Below are positions 49,173 to 59,634 of a stretch of DNA of 64,000 nucleotides, piece by piece; within the stretch, counting starts at the first letter, position 1, and every line of letters starts with the position of its first letter. The stretch spans positions 12,408,501 to 12,472,500 of the forward strand of contig OU015568.1 in assembly GCA_907165135.1 (NCBI GenBank), written 5' to 3'. Below the pieces are notes generated by a model that was not told the DNA's origin, did no database searches, and saw only the letters and a program-made list of their open reading frames with translations. A program made the position numbers and the translations under genes. The stretch comes from Oikopleura dioica (lineage: Eukaryota > Chordata > Appendicularia > Copelata > Oikopleuridae).

Positions 49173-49339
49173 GTAGGATCAGGCAAAGGCGAGTGAAAAG
49201 TATTGAAGAAGCCTGGGGTCGAACCAGGGACCTCCGTGTTCATGAACCGGTGTGCTACCACTGCACTACTTCTCCTGGGGACTATGTCCGCCATTTGAGC
49301 CAGTTACTATGCCTAAGAGGAGGGGACCTTCTCCCACAA
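49173..49339 (-). tRNA. tRNA-like unit, copy 1 (disrupted anticodon stem)
   Basis: A 167-bp unit is repeated 372 bp downstream. Within it, 49205-49275 on the minus strand gives a tRNA shape: acceptor GGAGAAG/CTTCTTC, D-arm GTGC/GCAC, T-arm CCTGG/CCAGG with loop TTCGACC, so A- and B-box promoters look intact. The anticodon arm CCGGT-TCATGAA-CACGG pairs in only three positions and lacks T33, so identity (CAT or ATG) is unclear. It may be a tRNA pseudogene or a tRNA-derived repeat. Confidence 0.65.
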
Positions 49340-49544
49340 CTCCCCCTAGTAACTGCTCTAACAACTCGTCTTACATATGCCGCCTTGGGTTTTGGTTCTT
49401 TGTCTGGTGCCACGGTCCCCAACCGTTACAAGCCTACCAACCCTCCCAACCTTCAGCTTCTCCTGAGCTACTGAGTGAACCTTTGTCAATCTCAGCTTAG
49501 GGTTTGTTTTGGCTACCTAGACAACCCACTGTCTTCACCAGTTT

Positions 49545-49711
49545 GTAGGATCAGGCAAAGGCGAGTGAAAAGTATTGAAGAAGCCTGGGGTCGAACCAGG
49601 GACCTCCGTGTTCATGAACCGGTGTGCTACCACTGCACTACTTCTCCTGGGGACTATGTCCGCCATTTGAGCCAGTTACTATGCCTAAGAGGAGGGGACC
49701 TTCTCCCACAA
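49545..49711 (-). tRNA. tRNA-like unit, copy 2
   Basis: An apparently identical 167-bp copy of the upstream unit; the tRNA-shaped part is 49577-49647. Identical flanks show that the whole block, not just the tRNA, was duplicated. The 205 bp between copies are unique. Confidence 0.65.
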
Positions 49712-49764
49712 TCGTCAGAGTTGTAGCATTTGCGGACGATTGTATTTTATATAGCCCCTGAGAG

Positions 49765-50086
49765 CAGGGTTCGGTAATTTGAGCTCAAGCTAAAACTCAT
49801 TTTGGCTAGACGCTCAAATTTCCTCAAATTGAGAACTCAAAGTGACTTGAGAAATCATTTTGAGAAGATTTGAGAGTTTTGAAAGTTTTGAGTTTTTGGG
49901 AGATTTGAGAGTTTTGAGTTTTCAAAACTCAAATTAAGCGAGCGCTTCCTTGATTGGCTCATGGATCGCCAGAATTGATTTCTCACCTGAGCTCTCATCT
50001 CTGAGTTCTCAAAACTCAAATTAAAAACGTGAGTCTCAAGCTTTGTTTCCTTGAGTTTTAGCGTGAGCTCAAATTACCGAACCCTG
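49765..50086. mobile_element. hAT-like MITE, CAGGGTTCGGTA ends (B)
   Basis: Ends are CAGGGTTCGGTAATTTGAGC and its reverse complement, with an 8-bp duplication CCTGAGAG on both sides (49757-49764 and 50087-50094). The terminal 12 bases match element A, but the interior is different, made of GAGTTTTGAGAACTC-type words. Confidence 0.93.
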
Positions 50087-50094
50087 CCTGAGAG

Positions 50095-50558
50095 AGATTT
50101 CCACTTTCCCAGTAGTGAACGCTGCAAGTTTTCAAATATTTGAATGCTGATTAAAAAATTCAAAGAGGGGTCAATGCTCTTAGCAATCGGCTTCTATCGG
50201 TTTTACAAAGCTATAATAATTAATAGGTAGATTCTGAAATATTACAGTTATGACATGTGCCTTGTTTTAGTGTTCAAAGATGAATAGTCAAATAAACTTC
50301 TGAAAAGTCCTTTCATCAATGCCTAATAACTCGACCATTATCTTGGCGCATGAATAGAAAGAAAAATTTCTCCCCTCTCAGAGCAACGGAACGATTCGTG
50401 TGAACATTTAGAATTTGCCTCTACAAAGAATTTTTCTTCACACAAAAAGGGGCAGACAGGAAGCTTTCGTTTAACCAAGGTCATTATTTCTTTTATTCCC
50501 GAGTCTAATTGATGTTTTTCGGTATTTTCTCTGAAAATAGTCTTTATTTTTTCTAAGT
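50095..50558. other. 3' flank of aminopeptidase gene
   Basis: AT-rich sequence with AATAAACT near 50290 and TTTATT words near the stop. No other feature is supported. Confidence 0.4.
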
Positions 50559-53500
50559 TTAGTGAAATCGAAGCCAGTAGATAATTTCAGTTCCAGCTTC
50601 GTCCATCCACTTCTGGTTCTTGAGCAACTGAGTTTCGCAATGATCGAATGCTCTTTGGTCGAAAAGAGAAAGTGGACCGGTCCAGCGGATGATCGAGTCT
50701 TTCAAGTCATTCAGTCGCTGCTTGTCTTTTGAGAGTTCAATTTTGGAATCATAGAGGATGTCAAATGATTATTGAATTAAATGTTTAAACCCTTTCTTGT
50801 GCATTTGTTTCTTGCATGTACTCGCAGAAGCCTTTGACGACGGAGTTGATGACGCCCTCTTCCTTGATGACTTCGATGATTGCCTGGTCGTCGATGAACA
50901 AATCAATGACGATGTCTCGGATCTCAGGCTGCTCGGCTGCCTTCATCGCAAACTCACTGACGTAGCTGGGATAGTCGTCTGAAAATCACACGTGACAAAA
51001 CTGAGTGATTTTACGATAAATGGAGAATTTAAGAGAGGGACTTCCTTGTTGTCAGTCTGTCTTGTTTTATAGTAATTATTAATAATTGTCAAAAAGATGA
51101 TTTGAGTTTTAATGATGCTCCCACCTGAGATATATTCGAAAACTTCGACAATTTTCGCGGCATGGCTAGCTGGGAGGTATGCGAGGGCTTCAAGATTACT
51201 TCAAACTGAATTATCCGAAATTCAAAGTCAAATAAGTATATTTCTTGCGTCAAAGGAAATAAATCCCGCCTTTGATAAGTTTTGAAATTTCTTATGTAAT
51301 GATTCCATAATCCGTTTCCTGATAATTTCGCGTTGGTTTCCGCTGTAGATTTCGTCCACCAAGAGGTCAATGACTTGCTGAGTTCCGCCGCGGACGGCGA
51401 AGTGCTTTGCCTGAAGTCTGATGTGAACGTCAAGGTCGCGCCAGTCTCCGTTGCCGTTGACAACGTCAAGTGCGAGCTTCGATGCTTCCGAAAGGCACCA
51501 GCTCGATCCGTAGTTGCACGCCCAGCTTGTGTACAGCGAAGCCATTTTCTTTTCATCCGAGCCAGAAAGATCGTTGCTCATGTATCTATTCGTGCTGGCA
51601 AGGGACTGCATGTAATCTTCAAACAAGGCTCGGTTGGAGCTGAATCGGACGAGTTTCGCACCACTTCTGTGAGTATAAATTTCATCCTCGACGATTCGGT
51701 CAAACACAGTACCAGCATGCGCCCAAACGATCCAGTCCTGTGGCCGGTGGCTAATTTCAGCAATGGCCATCAACCTCGTTGGCTCCATCACGTGACCGTA
51801 ATTCGTATGGAAGTGTTCTCGATGTCCTAAAGCAGTGGCGAGGTAAAACTGATCCATAATCATTCCTGCGGTGAGCAGTTGGATGTTTTCAACGGTCTCC
51901 AGACAAGAAACCTGCGTCATTAACTGGGTAATCAATTCATTGAAGTTGGAAATAGAGCCATAAGAAGTTCTTGTGTAGGATCGTGAGTCGGGAAACGGCC
52001 AGAAATCGCGGCCAATGCGTTCTTTTCCGAAGTTGAGGGTTCGATCGGCAGCCATTGTTTCTTCTGTTAACCACTGAATTTCTGTGGAGCAAGAGTCGAA
52101 CTTCAATATTTTAACAGGAATGTTCCAGTTGTAATTCAACGAGCTCTCAGGAAGAGTGACCTCAGTATCTTGCCATAAAAATCGCTCAGCAAAAGCTTCG
52201 TGGGAGTCTTTGAAGGTAAGTAAGGGTAAACCCATCTGGAGAAAGTAGCCTTTGAAGGTTTCGTAAAACGTTTTTCCCTCTGGAAGGACTGCTGGATCGA
52301 CGAATTCGGAGATGTAGCTGAACCAAGTTTCGGTAGTAGGGTTGGTGAACTTGTTCTCGTTGAGGTATTTTTGCATACCGGCTGTTTTTTGAGTTCAGAA
52401 ATTTTGAAATTATGAGAGAAAGGTCGATCAAAGTTCGAACTTTTCCTTGGAATGCATCGATGCCGATTACGTCAATGATCATTCGGATTATTAGACTTCC
52501 CTTAGAGTAAGCGATACCGTCAAATTGGGCGTCGATAGCTTCACATGTATCCACAATGTAGCCGTCGTTGTTCTGTTTGTTCACGATCGGACGTGAGTTT
52601 CGCGTTTGATCCACCCAGTACGCCCAGTCCGAATCGTACAAGTACAAGTAATTTTCCCAGGCAATGCTCGAGTCGACAAATTGGAGACCAAAAGCTCCTC
52701 CCCATTCTGCAAAGCCCTCATTTATCTACAATTTAGATGATAGAAGGAAGATTTAATTCTCATTTTTACCCACAACTCGTCCCACCACTCTGCAGTAATC
52801 AAGTTCCCAGTCCATTGATGAACCAGTTCATGAGCTACAGTAGCTGCTACGTCAGAAGTCCAGAACTCAGTCATCTTGTCCGTATTTGTATAAAGCCAGG
52901 TGTAATCATAAGTGACTAGTCCCCAGTTTTCCATCGCTCCGAGACCGCTATTGGGGAATCCAATTTGATCGAGCTTTGGCACTCCTTGGAAGGCATCTGA
53001 ATAGTTGTAGCCGAAGAAATCGCTCAAGCCATCGAGAATAGCAATTCCAGCATCAAGAGCGAAGCTGGAAAATTCTATATTTTCAACCCACTTGGGAGAA
53101 TAAACGCGCATTCTGGCGCCGGTCTCAGGAGCAGTTCCTTCCACGTAAACGTAATTAACGACAGACAAGGAGAACAAATACGAGCTCATCTTTGGCGAGC
53201 GATCAAACACGTAAGTAACGGAAGAATCATTTTGTTGGATAACATCGATCGTATCCGTGTTCCATAATGCGTAGTAGCCTTCATTTCCGTAGAGCGTAAC
53301 TTCTAGGTCAAAAGTCGATTTGTACTCCGGCTCGTCAAACATTGGAAATGCTTTGCGGCCACCGCAAGACTCGAACTGAGTGACGAGAATGTTGCTGTAG
53401 GTCAATTCGTCAGGGCCAACGTAGTAGTCGACGAAGAAACCTTCATTCCAGCCTGCAGAAGTCACGTAATCGAATCTACCAGTAAACTCAATTCGTACAG

Positions 53501-53889
53501 TTGTCTTTTCCTGGAATTCGAATCCAACTAAAATGAAGAATAAAGAAAACTATTCTTGAAGATTTCTTACTGGGAATAGTGATGAAAATAAATCCACCCT
53601 CTTGAAAGTGCTCGACAGCTTGTCCATCAAGTGTCACTGACTTGTAAAAGAAATTCTCTTCGTTGAGCGCGAGGTATTCAAAGTCGCCCAAATTCCATTC
53701 GAAATCAACTTCCACCACGCCTGAGTAAGCGAAGTTCTCTGAGTTCAAATCGTTGATCGTCAGCTCTACCCGATAGTTCTCAGGAATAACTCCGATAGAG
53801 CCGTCTTCAGCTCTTGGTAGTCGGGACGAAGCAACCACATCTTGCCATGAGGCAAGAGCAGTGCCAAAAAGTAGCAGAAGAGGAATCAT
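50559..53889 (-). CDS. M1 aminopeptidase (aminopeptidase N-like)
   Basis: M1 gluzincins remove N-terminal residues from peptides, usually at the cell surface. Exons are about 53571-53889, 52770-53528, 52446-52725, 51319-52381, 51125-51198, 50791-50978 and 50559-50720. The N-terminus MIPLLLLFGTALASW is a signal peptide rather than the type II anchor of vertebrate APN, so a secreted form is likely. FPNSGLGAMENWGLVTYDYT holds the exopeptidase GAMEN motif. VAHELVHQWTGNLITAEWWD and LWINEGFAEW give HExxH-x18-E, the zinc site. The helical C-terminal domain follows. Two introns are GA-AG: 52382-52445 (CCAAG|GAAAAG) restores DAFQAGMQKYLNENKF, and 51199-51318 (ATCAG|GAAACG) is less certain. The last intron join is also tentative. 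No C-terminal membrane helix or GPI signal was recognised. Confidence 0.92.
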
Positions 53890-54373
53890 AGGGTGACATT
53901 ATAACGCCGGTAGTTTTCTACTGAAAAACGAACTGATGCTTCGTTCTCATGATGACGACATGAGAACCATCATCTTATAGCTCCGAATTTTTCTTTCTAG
54001 AGACACAAACATTCATCAAGTCGATTCTTTCCAAATCCGACTTCTGCAGTCAGTCGGGCAGACATAGAGGTGGGCTAACTTCAGAATCTCGAAAAATGCC
54101 ACGGAAAAGTATCTTCCTGAGCTTGCCTTGTAATTGGACGGATTCCGACGTAACTGAGTCCAGCTGATTAGCTTTTTCTTTGAAGCAGGGATCTTTTTTT
54201 CGGCAGGGATGATGGCAGAGATTTTTGAGAATTATCAAGGCGAAGAAAAGTAAGACTCAACTTATTTTGAAGATTCATTTCGTGATCATTTTCGATAAAA
54301 AGAGAATAGTTTCAAAATTTAAATTATTGCTCAAGGGACTCTGAGAAGGCTCCAAAAAGCGATCCTCAGAAAA
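53890..54373. promoter_or_regulatory. Divergent region aminopeptidase / MEX3
   Basis: These 484 bp separate the two start codons. On the plus strand, CGATCCTCAG precedes the MEX3 ATG by three bases and is acceptor-like. A 62-codon minus ORF (54050-54238) is not supported by family or splicing. Confidence 0.5.
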
Positions 54374-56016
54374 TGATGCGCCTTGCCCTAGAAATGTATT
54401 CATTGGGACTTGTTGGAGGCAGTCAGGCAAACGATATCGCGCTGTTAGAGCCACCGAAAGAAACTCAAAGTGTGACAGAGACTGTGAGAGTGCCAAGTGC
54501 GGATTACATCGCTGAAATTATCGGGAAAGGAGGTTATTTCGGTCAAGCGTTTATTAACAACGAAAAACCATATATTCTAGGCATGAAAATCAAATATCTT
54601 CGACAGAAGACCAAAACGTACATCAAGACGCCAAGTCGATTTGAAAAGCCAGAATTCGTCATAACAGGTAATCCGATCACTAAAGTATATAAACCGACAT
54701 TGAATCTTAGGCCGGAAAGAAGATGTCGCTAAGGCAGCAACAGAGATTCGGGAAGCGGTTGAACATTTCAATGCCGTTCGTGCTGCTCGCTATTCGCAGC
54801 GTTTTAATCCTGAACCCTCGGAAGACGCCATCACTATCAAAGTAAGGTCAAAGTAGATTACATCTATGATCCCTAATGAAACCCAGGTTCGCGTGCCATA
54901 CAAAGTTGTCGGTCTGGTAGTCGGCGTCGGAGGAACTACCATCAAGAAAATCCAGCAGCAAACTCGCACTCACATTGCGACGCCAAGTCGCACAGGCGAG
55001 CCGATTTTCCTCGTCACTGGATTGCCAGAAAACGTCGAACTCGCCAAGCAAGAGATTGAAGAGTACATCGATGCAAAAACGGAAAATTCTAAGATCGACC
55101 GAGACCTTGATTTCGCAGCGAATGGCGTTGAAATTGGCGATGATGGAAAGACGGAGAATTCTGTGTAAGAACTTTTTGACAACAACAACGATGACAGAGA
55201 TCTTTCAGATTCGGTGATTCTTCATCTACAGCTCAGGAGCGGGCTTTCAAGGCTCTTCAACAATTGAGCTCTCTTTCAATCAGCATGAGGGAAAAAGTCC
55301 ACGAATACCTAGAAAAGTAATAATGCCCCTTTTTTACGTAATTTACGATCCAATTTAGCTTAAACAGAAGCTCCATCGGAAAAACTCATTTCGATCTTTA
55401 CAAGAATTCTTTGAACCCAATTTTGAACACACCAATCGTTGTACCAGAGGAGAAACAAATCGTCGTTAACCTCAACGTACCGTTTTTATAAATAATAAAG
55501 GAATAAATAACTTTAGGAGCTCGGAATTGACCTCAACAAAGACTTCCGCAGCAAGAAAAATTAGATGAGTTCAAAATAACCGCGGAAAACTCGTCTCTTA
55601 ATCCAACTGCAGCGGCGTTTACTCCGAAATCGGCGAAGATTATTGCACCCATTCAGAGCTCACCAAATGCAAAAGTCGCTAAATCGCCGAGTCACCACAA
55701 ATCTCCGAAGAACTTGCAGAAGATTTTAGGAAGCGATGGAATCTACATTCAAACGAAACCACTTGCAAAACCTCGCTCGACCCGCGATTTGCGCAACTTT
55801 CCGTATGGATTGGCTGAAAAACAGGCTGTTACCGGCAATAGTGGTGCAAGTCTGACAAGTCTTCTTCCAAGAAAACTCCCTTCATGTAACTGTCATTTAT
55901 TTTCTTATCAATTTGACTTTCCTTTTCTAGCTCCTTCGCCATCAGAAGATTCATTGTTCACTCTCGAGTCTGGATATGCAACTGAAGCTGGATTGCTCTC
56001 ACCGAAAATCGAGTGA
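54374..56016 (+). CDS. MEX3: MEX3 family RNA-binding protein, two KH domains, no RING
   Basis: MEX3 proteins are cytoplasmic mRNA regulators in germline and embryo. Eight exons: 54374-54532, 54581-54667, 54711-54841, 54887-55164, 55209-55316, 55359-55476, 55552-55885 and 55931-56016. KH1 runs VTETVRVPSADYIAEIIGKG (GKGG loop), then KIKYLRQKTKTYIKTPSR and FVITGRKEDVAKAATEI. KH2 is VRVPYKVVGLVVGVGGTTIK, then QQQTRTHIATPSR and IFLVTGLPENVELAKQEI; its GxxG loop reads GVGG. The rest is low-complexity, with serine/proline-rich HHKSPKNLQKIL and a short C-terminus. Vertebrate MEX3A-D end in a RING finger, which is absent here as in nematode MEX-3. Introns are 43-75 nt. Confidence 0.9.
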
Positions 56017-56157
56017 TCTTCTGCAGAAAAAGTTAATTTTATAGCGAATTTCTATTTTGTACTACAGAGACTGGCTCGTTCCCGCTTACTGACACTAAAT
56101 TCATCCCTCGTTGCCGCCCAGTTAGAAAAATTTTAGCTCCCTTTTTTATCACATTTA

Positions 56158-56900
56158 TAGGGTTATAACTTATAAGATGAAAATTTGACCCGTTTTTCAA
56201 GCTTTGTTCAGGGGTCTTATGATACAGTTTTAGAAAGCTCAGAAGCTGAGCTTTCATTTGGGCTCAATTTCAAGTGGTCTGGGTCATGCCCGCAAGGCAA
56301 TTTATGGCACCGGAAGTTCTGAAATCAGCACTAGAGCTCTTCAATCGATTTTGGGTGCCGGGGTTCACTCGAAATGGCTCGAAAGTAGTCGCGTTAGAAA
56401 GCTCATCGTCTAAACTTACTGAAAAGCCAATATAATACTGCTGACTTGCCACCTACCGGCCTCTAGGGGCGCTAGAAACTCGATTTTCGCCCCGGAAATG
56501 GGATTTGTTGCACTAGAATTTGCCAATTTGGTAGAAATTTCAGGCTTATTATCGCGTTTCCTACCTAAAAATTCGTAAAATTTACTATTCTAGCGCCTCT
56601 AGCGGCCACTAGGTTGCGAGTCAGCAGTATTTTATTGGATTTTCAGAAAGCTTAGACGATGAGCTTTCTAAAACGCCTGCTTTCAAGCCATTTCGAGTGA
56701 ACCCCGGCACCCAAAATCGATTGAAGAGCTCTTGTGCCGATTTCAGAACTTCCGGTGTCATAAATTGCCTTGCGGGCATGACCCAGACCACTTGAAATTG
56801 TGCCCAAATGAAAGCTCAGCTTTTGAGCTTTCTAAAACTGTATCATAAGACCCCTAAACAAAGCTAGAAGAACGGGTCAAGTTTTCATCTTATAACCCTA
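56158..56900. mobile_element. 743-bp inverted-repeat element with 8-bp duplication
   Basis: Arms of about 300 bp are imperfect inverted copies (for example AATCGATTTTGGGTGCCGGG against its mirror). Ends read TAGGGTTATAACTTATAAG and CATCTTATAACCCTA. The 8-bp CACATTTA is duplicated at 56150-56157 and 56901-56908. No transposase ORF is present. The 8-bp duplication suggests hAT-type mobilisation, but the ends differ from the CAGGG family. Confidence 0.9.
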
Positions 56901-57119
56901 CACATTTATCATTTTCAAGCCAATTCTTATTTTTATACCTGAAAGTCTTAGAATCTAATAAATACACTGAAAAATTGAAGGCGCCATATATTTTTCTGTA
57001 ATGCAACAAACACATCCCATCAAAGAAAATAAGCATGTCAGGGTTTCTTTGTCTCGATGAAATGAATTTAACTTGATTTTGTGTAAATGCAGGCTTTCCA
57101 GCAGTTTTGCGTGAAGAGA

Positions 57120-57492
57120 ATGAGGGTTACCGACGTCGATATAAACCGATTTTATCAAAATTATTATAGACTACCCCATTCCACCTTGTCGGAGTTAGAA
57201 AAAGCCGATCCTATTAATTCCTTCTTTGGCCTACCAATTGGTAATAGAACATAGTAATACTAAGAAAGTTATATTAAAAAAGGTGCCCAACTGATTGTGT
57301 ATGGTGCAATTTTGTTGGTTGTTGGCTGGATCGCGACTTTCTGGAAGCAACTTTGCGGCATTGTGAGAATATTATCCTTAAAATACTACAAAGTGAATTA
57401 CTACTGTAAGTGAATTATAGCCTCCAGAAACTCAAGATCGTGATTGTGACGATTGCTGTCTGATCCGTCCAGGAATCGAAGCTTCAGCCTGA
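57120..57492 (+). CDS. 90-residue single-pass membrane protein, cysteine-rich tail
   Basis: Three short exons join in phase: 57120-57240, 57283-57362 and 57421-57492. The soluble start MRVTDVDINRFYQNYYRLPH and LSELEKADPINSFFGLPIG leads into one membrane helix (QLIVYGAILLVVGWIATFW), then a cysteine-rich tail (QDRDCDDCCLIRPG). Introns are 42 and 58 nt with GT-AG ends, which supports a real gene despite its size. I do not recognise a family. Confidence 0.6.
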
Positions 57493-58450
57493 AATATTTG
57501 GAAGAAGAACAATAAAATATAAATTTCTAATGTCAAGTCAGGAGTCTTACTTCTTAGAAAAATCTCTTATAGAAATCTGAGGGTTAAGAAGAAAGACACT
57601 GTACAAATCTAAATAACCTTGCTAAACTAGACTAGTCTTTGCAGGTGGAAGAGCTTAAAAATACCGTCACTCAGAGTTAAATTGGGTTGACTCGATTTAT
57701 GAACTTTCAAAGACATTTATATTTGCTTACATCCTTTTTAAATACTCTGACATTTCTCTTTAGCGTTTCTTTGGGTGGCGGGAAACCGCGAGCTAAACGC
57801 TGGAGCGAGAAGAAGCCGCGATTTCGGAGGCATGAAGTTGAACTTCGGCCAAAGTTAGGCGATTCACGCGGAATTCAAAAGTTATCAAAAGAGTTTACGT
57901 ACCAGTTACTGTGTTAAAGATTTTTGAAAGATAAAAAAAAATATTAAGTTTTTGATCTTAAAAAACTTCCGTAAATAATAGTCACGCCTAAAATTCTGAA
58001 GTTATATTCTAATTAATTTTTTCAGCATAAATCAATATTTAATTATTTTGTAGAAACTGATGAGCCTAGGTTTGAATTCGTTTTCCCTTTTTTCTTGCGT
58101 CTGTTGCGGTCTTGGTTGAGCTGCGCTCTTTGGTCCTACTTCCGAGCTCTTGGTTCCAGCGAGACGAGTGTGAGCATCTCGTGCCGCGTAGATTAGAAGC
58201 AATCCCGGTTCACGACCTTTCTAACGCCGCCTAGCGAGCATCTTGAGCACTCACGATTTCTTGTTTGTTCATTCATAAAGAAACTTTCTTGAGAAAAGAA
58301 TATGCTTGGAGGAAAAAGACTTTTGTCAGTTTTTCTTGCGCTCGCTTTTGGAAAGAAAACTTTTGAGAGCTCAAAATCACAAATTCAAGGAAAAGTTATT
58401 TATATCCCATCTGTTTTATTTTTGGAAATGTAAAATAACCTCAAAAAGAC
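57493..58450. other. Intergenic or 5' exons of the next gene
   Basis: A GC-richer block at 58080-58260 may be promoter. A 76-codon ORF (57687-57917, ending in basic KPRAKRWSEKKPRFRRHEVE) could hold an upstream exon, but no join could be proved. Confidence 0.35.
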
Positions 58451-59019
58451 TTGAAGAAGAAGACAGTGAAATGGTGTTCCGAGTACATGCCAGAACGATT
58501 CAGTGGAGATGAATTGCACAAGAAGACTTGCTCGAATCGATTCAACAAGTTTTACGGTAAGTTAATCGCTAATTTTCAGACTTGCGAAAGAAGAAAGCAA
58601 AAGGAAGCGACGAACACAACGAGGAGAAGAAGGCAGGCGCAGGATGCCGAGTTCGAGCACTCGCTATTTTCAGGAACGTTTAGAGAGAAGTAAAGCTAAT
58701 CACTTGAAGCATCTCCTGAAAACTGTAAAGTCACCTCTGAAAACCCGCAACCAAGAGCAAGAAAACGCTACCGAAAGAATTTCGACCTCGACGACGGTCC
58801 ATCCATTCTCGCGAAAGTCGGATTTTCCTTAACCTTTCTTTTCTAACGAAAATATACTAGTTTGGTCGAAGAACGAATCGTTTTATCATTCAAGAGATGG
58901 ACGGCTGCAAACGGGGACCGATGTACAAGAAAATCTTCACGAACGTGATTGAGCGCTTCCGAAATAAGCAGAAGATTATCCGCCGTCGCCAAGACCGTCT
59001 CGCCAAGAAGCAAGATTGA
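58451..59019 (+). CDS. Unrecognised lysine/arginine-rich protein (5' end unresolved)
   Basis: The 3' end is well supported: a 44-nt GT-AG intron (58817-58860) joins FDLDDGPSILAK to FGRRTNRFIIQEMDGCKRGP and a very basic end, NKQKIIRRRQDRLAKKQD. Upstream, VKWCSEYMPERFSGDELHKK and TNTTRRRRQAQDAEFEHSLF join to SPENCKVTSENPQPRARKRY only if 58678-58713 is a 36-nt GA-AG intron (TTCAG|GAACG). The pattern CxxxxxxxxxxxxxHxxxC resembles a single zinc finger. The composition suggests a nucleic-acid-binding nuclear protein. No family is recognised and the first exon is not located. Confidence 0.45.
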
Positions 59020-59179
59020 TTTTGTTCAAGCCGATATTTATAAAGGTCAGTAAGACGAAAAGACACTGACTTACTCACTATCAATGCTTGTAAATAAACG
59101 CCCAAACATCAAAAAGAAAAATCATATCTTTCGAAATATCTTTCATTCTCTTCCTTGTTATCTAAATCTTGCTGAATTA

Positions 59180-59535
59180 ATGGCATTATCTCATTTTCAT
59201 GCAGAAAGCTTGTCCAATTTTAATGCTAATTTTCTACGTGATAACGGCATTGTCCACCTGTTTAGCAGTAAAAGAGCTATCCAAAGCATGCCAAAGCTAA
59301 ATCAGATAAAGATAGGTGAAAAGCAGAAGATAAAGCAACCTACAAAATGTACAATACGAGAAAGTCCACTTATCAAAATTTGGCTGTCTACTCTCACATA
59401 AGTGCCTTTTATTTCAATTCAATTTCTCAAAATTTAGGCCTATTTCTATTCGGATTTATTCTTTGCTTATGCATTTGGATACTTTGCTGCAAGAAAAAAG
59501 AAACAGAAGAAAACTCTCGAATCCAAGCTGTTTGA
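59180..59535 (+). CDS. Small single-pass membrane protein
   Basis: Two exons (59180-59315 and 59438-59535) join in phase after KLNQIKIG into LFLFGFILCLCIWILCCKKK, one strong membrane helix followed by a basic stop-transfer and EETEENSRIQAV-like polar tail. The product is about 77 residues. An in-frame upstream ATG lies at 59084. No family is recognised; the model rests on the splice fit and helix. Confidence 0.4.
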
Positions 59536-59634
59536 AACTAACATCCGATAATAAATAGTATTTCATATTTGAGCATTTGCTGTTTCTGATTTATTCAAAT
59601 CGTTACATGTAAATGGAAGAACAGATGTATTTTC

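Noticed and set aside
49154..49726. Plus-strand ORFs of 82-106 codons overlapping the tRNA-like units.
   Set aside because: They read through tRNA-shaped sequence on the opposite strand and repeat with the duplication; no family signature.
57687..57917. 76-codon ORF as an independent gene.
   Set aside because: No recognisable domain and no provable join; it may be an upstream exon of the 58.5-kb gene, but that could not be shown.
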